NCBI GenBank assembly: GCA_030834835.1
Contig: JAUQXD010000995.1
Location: 1-12,637, forward strand
Length of the DNA stretch: 12,637 nt
Direction: 5' to 3'
DNA from: Thermoflexales bacterium
GTDB taxonomy: Bacteria; Chloroflexota; Anaerolineae; Fen-1058
The translations under genes and the position numbers were made by a program. The notes under the pieces were generated by a model. It made no database searches, was not told the DNA's origin, and was given only the letters and a program-made list of their open reading frames with translations. Positions 5,549 to 12,637 of this stretch are shown one piece after another. Numbering within the stretch: position 1 is the first letter of the stretch; every line of letters starts with the position of its first letter.

Positions 5549-6418
5549 ATCGCCTCACACCACACAAGGGGCTGAGTTTGATCTGAGTCTGATCACAATT
5601 TCTTTCAGGCTGCCCACCAAACGCAAAGGCCGCCCACATCTCAATAGATGCAAGCGGCCTACAGAATCACCCACCACACCGGCCGCCCACATCGGCCAAT
5701 CATCCCCATTTTATCACACAAGCATGTTAGAGCGCACACCGTGAAACCCGAAAAATCCGATCTTTTCTTTCGGGCCGCCTAGGGCGTTGCAGTAACGCAA
5801 TTGCTACGCGCATGATCGAAGCGGCGCGCGCTGCCCCCTGCCCCACATGAAATGATATTTCAGCCGTAGAATCATCGGCCCACGCCCGCCCGCCAGCCCA
5901 CCGATTTTTTGGGGTAGGGGAGTGGGATACTGTAATTGTCGAGTGGCCCGCGCTGCGCACCTGGTCTACAGTCGCCGATGAAGGGCACGCCGATCGCCGG
6001 CAGTCCGGGCCGCAGTCCGATCGCGATCGATGCCAGGCACGCCACGAGCGCCGCTGGCAGAATGAGCGCCCGCCGGCCACGGCCACGAGCGCCGATCGCT
6101 GGGCACGCGCTGCGCACGCGGGCCACGTCGCCGATGAAGGGCACACCGATCGCCGGCAGTCCGGGCCGCGAGCGCCGATTGCTGCGCACTATAACGTGCC
6201 GGCCACAGCGATCGAGGCGATCGGCGTGGCCGGGTGTTCGGGCTGACAACATGTGATCCATGCGCCGATCTAAGTCTACTCTAAAACCCGCATGAACGTC
6301 AAACGCTGCGGCCCTTTTGCGTGTTCGATCGAGTACCGTTTCGATTCAACTATTTTCAGGACAAATAGCAGTGTCACAACACACCAAATCTATACTTACT
6401 CAGGATTAGGTTATTGTA
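5549..6418. other. Gene-poor stretch of the element (870 bp) with repeats
   Basis: I find no convincing gene here. The open frames in 5727-6261 lack ribosome binding sites and overlap each other on both strands in very GC-rich DNA. What can be seen: a dyad TGATC/GATCA (5579-5583, 5591-5595) some 30-45 bp upstream of the 257-aa gene; a hairpin with arms AGGCCGC/GCGGCCT near 5626-5660 enclosing CATCT/AGATG; a 43-bp duplication at 5971-6013 and 6127-6169; several CGATCG palindromes; and an AT-richer stretch (about 6340-6418) next to attR. It may hold an origin or regulatory sites, or be the remains of a gene. Confidence 0.5.
5971..6169. repeat. 43-bp direct repeat pair
   Basis: Positions 5971-6013 and 6127-6169 match at 42 of 43 positions (G/A difference at 5989/6145) and are 156 bp apart. 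A further shared 12-bp block, CGCGCTGCGCAC, precedes each copy (5949-5960, 6107-6118) at nearly the same distance. Shorter related pieces (ACGAGCGCCG) recur between them. The 156-bp period is a multiple of three, so a decayed coding duplication cannot be excluded. Confidence 0.85.
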
Positions 6419-6456
<38 letters not shown>

Positions 6457-6457
6457 C

Positions 6458-6500
6458 AGACCACATGGTTAAGCTAATAATCTAACCATGTGGTCTTCTA
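6458..6500 (+). terminator. Displaced terminator of the tRNA-Pro gene
   Basis: A 14-bp perfect stem (6458-6471 with 6483-6496, 11-nt loop) begins 3 bp past the attR core and is followed by TCTATTT. In the uninterrupted chromosome it would sit directly behind the tRNA-Pro gene. It is now 5.5 kb away from it. Confidence 0.8.
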
Positions 6501-6591
6501 TTTCAGTCATAGGCCGCAGCGCTGTTAACATCTCGGATAATCGCAACAGCCTCGCCAGGGCACTTTCCGGGCGATCCACCGTTCACATCCA

Positions 6592-7668
6592 TCATCGCTC
6601 ACCGGCGAGTTCCCCGATCGGTTTGCGGCGCCCACCGGCCCGGTTCGAGTCGCCGCTCAGCGCCCACCACAGCAGTGCGCCGCCGCCCGCACTCAGGCCC
6701 AGGGTGATCAACGGCGATGTAATGTACGATCCCAATCCGCTGAAGACGAACAAGCCGCCCACCGCAATGGCCAAGCCCACGCTCAACCCGGCCGCCACGC
6801 CCGGCCGCTCTGGCAACAATCGTGCGATAGCGGCAAAGGTTACCGGTGTGGCCGATTGAAGCAACGCCAGACCAATCAGGAAGATCAATCCGCTGTCCGG
6901 CCCGATTGCCAATAGCGGCGCGGCGACCGCGAGTGACCCGATCGCCCAACGTCGCCACCCCAACCGATCGGCCAACACGCCCCCCACGACTTTGCCCGTG
7001 CCGGCCGCCAACGCCGCCGCCAACACCATCGGGAGGTTTCCCGCCAGCACCCATTCGAAAGCCGACCATAAGGCCGATCGTAACGCAATCGCGCTCAGCA
7101 GCGCCAGCACGATCGAGTCGAGATCATCGAACGCGGGCGTGTCCGCCGGTGAGCGTTCGAGCGATATCGATCTGGACAACCGGGCAAAACCGACGCTCAC
7201 CACGATCAATAAGACCAGCAGCACGATCGGGCTGGCCTGACTGGCGACGGCCAGCGCGCCGCCACACGCCAGTCCGATCACACCGGGCGCAGCAAACACA
7301 CCAAGGCCGGTAGCTCGTCCACGGGAAAGGCCAATCGCCAGCGTGCCGCCCCCGACGTGAAACACAGCCGAAGCCAGACCGGCCAGCGCCACCGCGAGGA
7401 CAGGCTGGCCGACGAGCAGCAGCGCCAGACTCATCAGGCCCAGGCTGACGAACACCGCCCGACGGGGTTGTCGGGCGCGATCGAGGAGCAGACCGATCGG
7501 CGGTTGGGCCGCAAACGCGAGCGCGTTGTAGAGCAGCACCAATCCGCCCACTTCAACGATCGACAATCGGCCGGAGAGATAACCGATCAGCCATCCAGCC
7601 GACCCATCGGAGACGGCATGGGCCGCACCCAGCAGCGCTAACAGTCGAAACGAATGAGCCAGTCTCAT
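6592..7668 (-). CDS. Major facilitator superfamily transporter
   Basis: The protein has 358 residues and is almost wholly hydrophobic helices, so it is an inner-membrane secondary transporter. The MFS motif-A loop between helices 2 and 3 is visible as GLLLDRARQPRR (59-70). It appears again in the second half as GGVLADRLGWRR (229-240), showing the two six-helix halves. Residues 165-185 form the hydrophilic central loop. It is shorter than most 12-helix members (about 400 residues). The late segment ATPVTFAAIARLLPERPGVA resembles the helix-10 region of drug or sugar-phosphate-type MFS proteins, but the substrate cannot be assigned. The ATG follows the stop of the upstream four-helix membrane protein by 6 bp, so the two form one transcription unit. 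Confidence 0.87.
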   Translation of the reverse strand: MRLAHSFRLLALLGAAHAVSDGSAGWLIGYLSGRLSIVEVGGLVLLYNALAFAAQPPIGLLLDRARQPRRAVFVSLGLMSLALLLVGQPVLAVALAGLASAVFHVGGGTLAIGLSRGRATGLGVFAAPGVIGLACGGALAVASQASPIVLLVLLIVVSVGFARLSRSISLERSPADTPAFDDLDSIVLALLSAIALRSALWSAFEWVLAGNLPMVLAAALAAGTGKVVGGVLADRLGWRRWAIGSLAVAAPLLAIGPDSGLIFLIGLALLQSATPVTFAAIARLLPERPGVAAGLSVGLAIAVGGLFVFSGLGSYITSPLITLGLSAGGGALLWWALSGDSNRAGGRRKPIGELAGER

Positions 7669-7674
7669 CGGGGC

Positions 7675-8172
7675 CTACGCGATGGTCAGCAGGAGTAAGC
7701 CCGCGTAACTAACGATGTTGGACACAATCGCCACCAGCCAGGTGAGCCGCGCCGAATGTCGCTTCAGTCGTAACAGGACTGCGCCCTCGATGAGAACAGA
7801 CAAGCCGAAGGCCACCACCAGGAAACCGCCGGGTTGACTGAGTACATTGCCGCGTTGAAGATTAGGCTGCACCACGAGCAGGCCAAACCCAACAAGGGTC
7901 GTGATCAAATTGACGAGAAAGGCATCCTTGTACGAGCGTTTGAAGTTGCCCCACTTGAATGCCATGTACACCACGGCTTCGATCAGGGGAATGCCCAGGA
8001 ATAGCACGAGCAAACCGATTACGATGACGGGCAGAGATGGACCGGCCACATCGACCAGCACGGCCGGACCAATCACGTCCAGCAGCACGACGGAGCGCCG
8101 CTGGTGCGCGACGTAGGTTTGCCAGCGATTGACGAATGCGGCTCGGATCAATTCATGGCGTTTGATAGACAT
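7675..8172 (-). CDS. Four-helix integral membrane protein of unknown function
   Basis: The 165-residue protein starts with a cytoplasmic-type basic stretch (KRHELIRAAFVNRWQ). It has about four hydrophobic segments: near 45-75 (LPVIVIGLLVLFLGIPLIEA), 83-100, 117-135 (FLVVAFGLSVLIEGAVLLRL) and 143-163. Short basic loops separate them. I recognise no family. The ATG is preceded by a strong GGAGGGAG ribosome binding site. The following MFS gene starts 6 bp after its stop, so it may be an accessory subunit of that transporter or simply co-transcribed. Confidence 0.75.
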   Translation of the reverse strand: MSIKRHELIRAAFVNRWQTYVAHQRRSVVLLDVIGPAVLVDVAGPSLPVIVIGLLVLFLGIPLIEAVVYMAFKWGNFKRSYKDAFLVNLITTLVGFGLLVVQPNLQRGNVLSQPGGFLVVAFGLSVLIEGAVLLRLKRHSARLTWLVAIVSNIVSYAGLLLLTIA

Positions 8173-8393
8173 ATACTCCCTCCCAGAATGAGTTCAAGTC
8201 AGGCGTGGTTATCCAGATGCTTTTTCAATACTCCCACTCCGCATGATTCAGTGGGAAGTGATTCAATTCCTCGCGATGCAGCCGCCACTGCGGCCTGGCC
8301 TCCTCCAACATGGCTCCGAACAGCGAGGGCATCTCCCCCTGCCGCAGCGATTCGCGTGCAGACAGAGTGCAGGCCACTCATCTTCAGACTGAA

Positions 8394-9764
8394 TCATGGC
8401 CCATTACGCCTCACCAGCGGAAGATAAAACTTCCACGGCCACAGATATTCATACGCGCCAAGATCGGGGACTGCATCCCGTGGATTACCATAAAGATCCT
8501 TGAGAACGCCGTCTGCCACGCCACGATTGATTGCGGCTGAAGCAGCCGTGAGATGGTAGTCACCTGCGCCTGGATTGCTAAAAGCCGGTGAGCCCGTATA
8601 CTCATTCGTCGCCGTGACAGCGCCTTCACCACCGTAATTGTGGGTGTTTCCAAACCACAAAACGCCATTGACCTGCGCCGTGTGACCAGCGGTTACGGCA
8701 AGCCCGATGTCTTGACTGACGATTATCGAATTGGTGATGATGGCCGGGCCATCGATAGACAAACCCGTGCCATCACCACCCGTGTTGGCCGCAATGGTGG
8801 CGTGTGTCAGCCTCAGCGTGGCACCGTCTACGGCCATGCCGCTGCCATATCCGACAGCTTGATTATCAGCCATGAGTGCATTCACGATGTTCAGTGATCC
8901 GGTACTGGCAATGCCCCCGCCCCCACCTCCGTCGGGAACATAGCCGCCGAAGCCGGACCCCGTTGAATTTCCGAGGAAACGACTGCCGCTAACGAATAGC
9001 GCTCCGCTGTTGAAGATGGCACCCCCGCTGCCTACCCCTCCATAGAGGTAGTGAACGCTGGTACTGTTAACGTTTCCGGCTCGATTGTTGCTCAACGTGC
9101 TGTTGGTTATCGTCAGGATTCCCGCATTGAAGATCCCCCCGCCGTTGCCGCCATTGCCCACGCCACACGTAGGGTCCGAAAGCCCGTTACCGGCGCTATT
9201 GCCAGTGATTAGACTGTTGAGTACCGTTAGCTGGCCGTCATTGTAGATTCCGCCACCACTTTGTCCATCGCCACACCAGACCGGTTCAGCGCCGTGACCG
9301 CCGCTGATGGTGAGACCTTGCAAAGTCACCGATGTGCCCGCCGCTACATGCAATACTTGTCCTGCGCCGAGGCCATCCAACGTAGTCGGCTGCGTGACCG
9401 GATAGGATTGCAGCCAATCGGTGTTGGTATAGCCGCCGCGCAGGGTCAACGATCGCGTAAGATTGATATACGGACCAGGACAATAGCCGGCCGCCTTAAT
9501 GATTGTGTCAGGCCCTGCCGCATGGATGGCTTGCCCAATCGCACTTGAATCCGTGCTGCTGTACACCGTCGCGCCATCATCCAAGGTGGTGAAACACGTT
9601 TCGCCTGTGGTCGGTCTGGCATTGAATGATGCAGACCCGGTCGGTCCGCTGGCGTAGGTTGACGTGGTTGCACCGACGATCAGCCACAACCCGACCCCCG
9701 TCATGATAACTGCCCAGAGACTCTTGCCCAATAGGCTACGGTGGGTCGTGCGATTACGAGTCAT
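8394..9764 (-). CDS. Secreted right-handed beta-helix protein with YLPLV C-terminus
   Basis: From the ATG at 9764 the protein has 456 residues; GGAGGAG lies 6 nt upstream, so I prefer this start to the ATG at 9806. A basic N-terminus and a hydrophobic core (LWAVIMTGVGLWLIVGA, residues 16-32), ending near TYA at 36-38, form a signal peptide. The body is a series of parallel beta-helix turns rich in Asn, Gly and Ser, such as SGGGIYNDGQLTVLNSLITG, GGGIFNAGILTITNSTL and GGAIFNSGALFVSGSRF. It then has LTHATIAANTGGDGTGLSID and a terminal DLGAYEY typical of the 'choice-of-anchor Q' group. The last residues, FYLPLVRRNGP, match the C-terminal tail seen on many secreted Chloroflexota proteins and may be a sorting or anchoring signal (inference). 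There is no catalytic signature, so a surface structural or polysaccharide-binding role is likely. Confidence 0.85.
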   Translation of the reverse strand: MTRNRTTHRSLLGKSLWAVIMTGVGLWLIVGATTSTYASGPTGSASFNARPTTGETCFTTLDDGATVYSSTDSSAIGQAIHAAGPDTIIKAAGYCPGPYINLTRSLTLRGGYTNTDWLQSYPVTQPTTLDGLGAGQVLHVAAGTSVTLQGLTISGGHGAEPVWCGDGQSGGGIYNDGQLTVLNSLITGNSAGNGLSDPTCGVGNGGNGGGIFNAGILTITNSTLSNNRAGNVNSTSVHYLYGGVGSGGAIFNSGALFVSGSRFLGNSTGSGFGGYVPDGGGGGGIASTGSLNIVNALMADNQAVGYGSGMAVDGATLRLTHATIAANTGGDGTGLSIDGPAIITNSIIVSQDIGLAVTAGHTAQVNGVLWFGNTHNYGGEGAVTATNEYTGSPAFSNPGAGDYHLTAASAAINRGVADGVLKDLYGNPRDAVPDLGAYEYLWPWKFYLPLVRRNGP

Positions 9765-9883
9765 GTTAGTCTCCTCCATTTGGCATGTGAGACGCCCCCG
9801 CCTCATGCCTTGCGCTTAAGGTATACCCCTCCATAGATCGACGTGGCTCCCTGGCTCGACACGTTAATCGATTGGGCATACAG

Positions 9884-9917
9884 AATCGGTGTCACTCGTT
9901 ACGAGATGACACCGATT
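9884..9917. repeat. Long inverted repeat between divergent genes
   Basis: AATCGGTGTCA (9884-9894) is the exact reverse complement of TGACACCGATT (9907-9917). The intervening bases continue the dyad as CTCG (9895-9898) and CGAG (9902-9905), with one extra A. No T-run follows on either strand, so a terminator is unlikely. Its place between the divergent beta-helix and kptA genes suggests a regulator-binding dyad or an mRNA hairpin. Confidence 0.7.
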
Positions 9918-9962
9918 ATAGGTCAGATGGAGGCGAGAGGCAAAGGGCTATTACGGCATGGT

Positions 9963-9991
9963 TTGCCCTGCCCGGTGCTTCGCTTTATACT
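9963..9991 (+). promoter_or_regulatory. Promoter of the kptA-aspA unit
   Basis: TTGCCC (9963-9968), 17 bp, and TATACT (9986-9991) place the transcription start near 9998, giving a leader of about 20 nt before the ATG at 10019. There is no evident Shine-Dalgarno in that leader. Confidence 0.6.
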
Positions 9992-10018
9992 TGTCGCAAC
10001 TCTTTCTACCAATAACCG

Positions 10019-10582
10019 ATGGACGCCATACTCGTCAAAATCAGCCGCTTCATCAGCCTGGTGCTGCGGCACAAACCGCAAGTGATTGGCCTCACGCTCG
10101 ATGCGAGCGGCTGGGCGCCGGTCGATGAGTTAATCAGCGGCGCGCTGCGCGCCAAAGTGCCACTCACGCTTGACCTGCTGCGACAGATCGTCGCCGAGGA
10201 TGACAAGCAGCGCTACACCTTTAGCGAAGATGGCTTGCGAATTCGCGCCAGTCAGGGCCACTCGATCTCGGTTGCTCTGGGGCTTGAGCCAGTAACGCCG
10301 CCCGATCGACTTTATCACGGCACTGCGCAGCGCTTCCTCAACAGCATCCGGCAGCAGGGCTTGATCGCAAAGGGGCGACAATACGTGCATCTCTCAGTCG
10401 ATGAAGCCACCGCCGTCAAAGTGGGCCGCCGGCACGGTGAACCGATCGTGTTGGTGGTAAAGGCCGATCGGATGCAGCGCGATGGTTTCAAGTTCTATCG
10501 ATCAGCCAACGGGGTGTGGTTGATCGATAGAGTACCAGTGGAGTACCTTGAGATAAAGGATAACGCCGAGGTGAGAAGATGA
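10019..10582 (+). CDS. kptA: RNA 2'-phosphotransferase (Tpt1/KptA family)
   Basis: KptA/Tpt1 enzymes remove an internal RNA 2'-phosphate by transferring it to NAD+, releasing nicotinamide and ADP-ribose 1'',2''-cyclic phosphate. The 187 residues match the family's usual length. The N-terminal winged-helix lobe begins ISRFISLVLRHKP (8-20; Arg17-His18) and continues GLTLDASGWAPVDELI. RIRASQGHS (74-82) carries the conserved Arg and His. The NAD-binding lobe has LYHGTAQRFL (98-107), QYVHLS (121-126) and GFKFYRSANGVWLIDRVP (156-173). All expected catalytic positions appear present. The start has no obvious Shine-Dalgarno. Its TGA overlaps the ATG of aspA, so they are coupled. Its substrate in bacteria is generally uncertain, and no RNA ligase gene is visible in this window. 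Confidence 0.93.
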   Translation: MDAILVKISRFISLVLRHKPQVIGLTLDASGWAPVDELISGALRAKVPLTLDLLRQIVAEDDKQRYTFSEDGLRIRASQGHSISVALGLEPVTPPDRLYHGTAQRFLNSIRQQGLIAKGRQYVHLSVDEATAVKVGRRHGEPIVLVVKADRMQRDGFKFYRSANGVWLIDRVPVEYLEIKDNAEVRR

Positions 10583-11997
10583 GTCAAACACGCATCGAGC
10601 ACGATTTGTTGGGTGAACGCGAAGTGCCAGCCGGGCGCTATTATGGCATCCAGACGCTGCGGGCGCTGGAAAACTTTGACATCACGGGCATACCCATTGC
10701 CCACTACCCGCGGCTGATCCACTCGCTGGCTCATATCAAAAAGGCGGCGGCGCTGGCGAATCACGAGTTGGGCCTGTTGCCCCGCCACATCGCCAATGCT
10801 ATTGCCCGCGCCTGCGACGATCTCATCGCCGGACAGTACCACAGTGAATTTGTCGTGGACGTCATCCAGGGCGGGGCCGGTACCTCGACCAACATGAACG
10901 CCAACGAGGTCATCGCCAACCGCGCCCTCGAAATCCTGGGGCATGACAAGGGTCGCTACGACATCGTTCACCCGCTCAATCATGTGAACCTGTCCCAGTC
11001 TACCAACGATGTATACCCTACCGCGCTGCGCTTGACGGTGAGCGAGAAGATGGATGGCCTGATGCGGGAGATGGAAGGCGTGCGTCAGGCGCTGGCCCGG
11101 AAAGGGACTGAGTTCGCCGATGTGATTAAGATGGGCCGCACCCAATTGCAAGATGCCGTACCGATGACGCTGGGGCAGGAATTCGGGGCGTGGGCCGTGA
11201 TGGTGGGTGAAGACATCGAGCGGGTGCGCGAAGCCCAGGCGTTGATTCACGAGATCAACATGGGCGCGACGGCCATCGGCACCGGCCTGAACGCGCATCC
11301 CGACTATGCCGCACTGGTGACCCATAAACTTCGGGAATTGAGCGGCGTGCCGGTGATCATGTCTCAGAATCTGGTGGAGGCGACTCAAGACACTGGCGCG
11401 TATGTCCAGGTCTCGGGTGTGCTAAAGCGGGTGGCAGTCAAGCTGTCCAAGATTTGCAATGACCTGCGCTTATTGTCCTCTGGACCACGAGCCGGTCTGA
11501 ATGAGATCAATCTGCCGCCGATGGCGCCCGGCTCATCGATCATGCCCGGCAAGGTCAACCCCATCATCCCGGAAGTGGTCAATCAAGTCGCGTTTGAAGT
11601 GATCGGCAACGATCTAACGGTGACGATGGCCGCCGAAGCCGGGCAACTTGAACTCAACGTGATGGAGCCCGTGATCGCGTATAACCTGTTCACGTCGCTC
11701 GATATGCTGGGCCGAGCCTGCCGCACGCTGGCCGAGCACTGCATCAAGGGCATCACTGCCAACCGCGAGGTCTGCCGCCGGATGGTGGAAAATAGCATCG
11801 GGTTGGTGACCGCGCTCAATCCTTTGCTGGGGTACGAAAAATCCACCGAGATTGCCAGTGCGGCCATGAGCACCGGGCGCTCGGTGTATGAGATCGTGCT
11901 GGAGAAAGGGTATCTCACTCAAGCGGAGTTAGACGACGTGCTGTCGCCTGAGAATATGACCCGCCCGCGCTACATTCACCGGCGAGCAGACTCGTAG
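10579..11997 (+). CDS. aspA: Aspartate ammonia-lyase (aspartase)
   Basis: The enzyme interconverts L-aspartate with fumarate and ammonia and belongs to the class II fumarase/aspartase superfamily, acting as a cytoplasmic tetramer. The 472 residues match the usual length. The N-terminus RIEHDLLGEREVPAGRYYGI (5-24) and QTLRALENF are characteristic of aspartase rather than fumarase. Conserved regions follow in order: GTSTNMNANEVIANRALE (101-118), HPLNHVNLSQSTNDVYPT (131-148) and the flexible catalytic loop GSSIMPGKVNPI (318-329), where Ser319 is the expected base. In the second region Leu133 occupies the place where many homologues have Asn. The ATG overlaps the kptA stop as ATGA. The gene is convergent with the histidine kinase gene, and I see no clear terminator in the 61 bp between them. 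Confidence 0.92.
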   Translation: MSQTRIEHDLLGEREVPAGRYYGIQTLRALENFDITGIPIAHYPRLIHSLAHIKKAAALANHELGLLPRHIANAIARACDDLIAGQYHSEFVVDVIQGGAGTSTNMNANEVIANRALEILGHDKGRYDIVHPLNHVNLSQSTNDVYPTALRLTVSEKMDGLMREMEGVRQALARKGTEFADVIKMGRTQLQDAVPMTLGQEFGAWAVMVGEDIERVREAQALIHEINMGATAIGTGLNAHPDYAALVTHKLRELSGVPVIMSQNLVEATQDTGAYVQVSGVLKRVAVKLSKICNDLRLLSSGPRAGLNEINLPPMAPGSSIMPGKVNPIIPEVVNQVAFEVIGNDLTVTMAAEAGQLELNVMEPVIAYNLFTSLDMLGRACRTLAEHCIKGITANREVCRRMVENSIGLVTALNPLLGYEKSTEIASAAMSTGRSVYEIVLEKGYLTQAELDDVLSPENMTRPRYIHRRADS

Positions 11998-12058
11998 GAC
12001 AGCCAGATCGTCGGCTCACCATCGCCTGATCCAATTGCGCTTCACATGGCCTGACCCC

Positions 12059-12637
12059 CTACGCCGGTCGCAACCACAGCGTAAACGCCGCCCCCTGCCC
12101 GGGCCGACTCTCCACCGTAATGTGGCCGCCCAACTTCTCCATGATCTCTTTCGAAATGGCCAGCCCCAGGCCGGTGCCCGGCACTTTGTAGTTGCGCGCG
12201 GCCTTGCCTCGATAGAATCGATCAAACATGTGCGGCACTTCCTCCGGCGCGATGCCCGGCCCGCTGTCGTGGATGATGATTTTGATCCACTCGCCGTCGA
12301 GCGCGCCCGCCGCCGTGGCGGACACTCCCGCCAGCACAGTCCTGCAGGTGACGCAGCCGCCACGCGGCGTATAGTTCAAGCCGTTGGAGACCACGTTCGC
12401 CAGGGCGCGGGTCAACAACGCCGTGTCGGCCAGGGCGGGCGGCAGGTTTGGCGTGCGCTGAAGGTCGAGCGTCAGGCCGCGCTCGTCGGCCACCGCCTGC
12501 CAATCGGGCTGGAGCAGCGCCATCAAATGATTCACGTCGACCGGCACCAGGTTGATCGACGTCTGGCCCATGTCCAAGTGCGAAATCTCCAGCAGGTCTT
12601 CGATCAGCTTGCTCAGCCGGGCCGTCTCGCGCTGCAG
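12059..12637 (-). CDS. Sensor histidine kinase, C-terminal catalytic part, N-terminus outside window
   Basis: The frame is open from the right edge to a stop at 12059, giving 193 residues. The first 22 (LQRETARLSKLIEDLLEISH and on) are the second helix of a HisKA dimerisation domain. The phosphoacceptor His lies outside the window. The HATPase domain follows with an N box (NVVSNGLNYTPRGG), a G1 region (DSGPGIAPEEVPHMFDRFYRG) with the conserved DxGxG, and a G2 box (GTGLGLAIS), ending GQGAAFTLWLRPA. All ATP-binding motifs are intact, so the kinase is probably functional. The sensor domain and partner response regulator are not in view, so the signal cannot be guessed. It ends 61 bp from the aspA stop, facing it. 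Confidence 0.93.
   Translation of the reverse strand: MQRETARLSKLIEDLLEISHLDMGQTSINLVPVDVNHLMALLQPDWQAVADERGLTLDLQRTPNLPPALADTALLTRALANVVSNGLNYTPRGGCVTCRTVLAGVSATAAGALDGEWIKIIIHDSGPGIAPEEVPHMFDRFYRGKAARNYKVPGTGLGLAISKEIMEKLGGHITVESRPGQGAAFTLWLRPA

Noticed and set aside
5727..6146. Minus-strand 139-aa frame in the gene-poor part of the element
   Set aside because: Rich in Arg, Ser, Ala and Cys as expected of an out-of-frame GC-rich reading, and it overlaps other equally poor frames.
5872..6261. Minus-strand 129-aa frame containing RPGLPAIGVPFIGD twice
   Set aside because: There is no RBS, frames are open on several strands in GC-rich repeated DNA, and the composition is implausible. I keep it only as a possible gene remnant.
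8199..8381. 60-aa minus frame between the membrane-protein operon and the beta-helix gene
   Set aside because: No RBS, no recognisable pattern and ordinary intergenic position.
8242..8398. 11-bp inverted repeat (CATGATTCAGT / ACTGAATCATG) bounding 157 bp, like a tiny MITE
   Set aside because: A single 11-bp pair at this distance is within chance for a window this size. No target duplication is seen, and the right arm includes the stop codon of the beta-helix gene.
10495..11388. Minus-strand 297-aa frame opposite aspA
   Set aside because: A shadow of the clearly homologous aspA reading frame, rich in His, Gln and Arg.

Overview
The window looks like chromosomal DNA of a bacterium, most likely a member of the Chloroflexota (Anaerolineae-type). 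The hints are a secreted beta-helix protein ending in a YLPLV-type C-terminal motif common in that phylum, a small HTH plus zinc-ribbon protein of a kind I associate with integrases there, and a moderately GC-rich sequence full of CGATCG. The phylum call is an inference, not a proof.

Layout. (1) Positions 1-746, minus strand: a DMT/EamA-type membrane transporter that runs off the left edge, divergent from (2) a tRNA-Pro(CGG) gene at 860-934. (3) Positions 900-6454: a compact 5.5-kb integrative element inserted into the 3' end of that tRNA. It is bounded by a perfect 36-bp direct repeat (900-935 and 6419-6454). The left copy is inside the intact tRNA. The right copy is a tRNA 3' fragment followed at once by a hairpin terminator that should originally have served the tRNA. 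(4) Positions 6592-8172, minus strand: an MFS transporter and a four-helix membrane protein in a two-gene unit. (5) Positions 8394-9764, minus strand: a secreted right-handed beta-helix protein. (6) Positions 10019-11997, plus strand: kptA (RNA 2'-phosphotransferase) and aspA (aspartate ammonia-lyase), overlapping by an ATGA. (7) Positions 12059-12637, minus strand: the C-terminal part of a sensor histidine kinase that runs off the right edge.

The element is the unusual part. All seven of its recognisable genes lie on the minus strand. In transcription order they are: a 257-aa orphan protein ending in a strong terminator; a coiled-coil protein and an ImmA-like HExxH zincin protein in one operon; a 68-aa excisionase-type HTH protein with its own promoter; then an operon of a small protein with an internal duplication, an HTH/zinc-ribbon protein, and a tyrosine recombinase. 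The HTH/zinc-ribbon gene is coupled to the recombinase gene by an ATGA overlap. Between the HTH gene and the integrase operon is a near-consensus promoter overlapped by a pair of AATCGATTA repeats, followed by a structured leader of about 150 nt that ends in an intrinsic terminator. This is either an attenuated operon leader or a free small RNA. A second structured stretch (4588-4704) precedes the coiled-coil/zincin operon, and a gene-poor stretch (5549-6418) carries a 43-bp duplication. Repeated ACTGTCC motifs lie between attL and the integrase gene, where arm-type sites would be expected. I recognise no relaxase, Rep, capsid or terminase gene. I read the element as a minimal integrative element or satellite with a regulated recombination module and a largely undescribed cargo.
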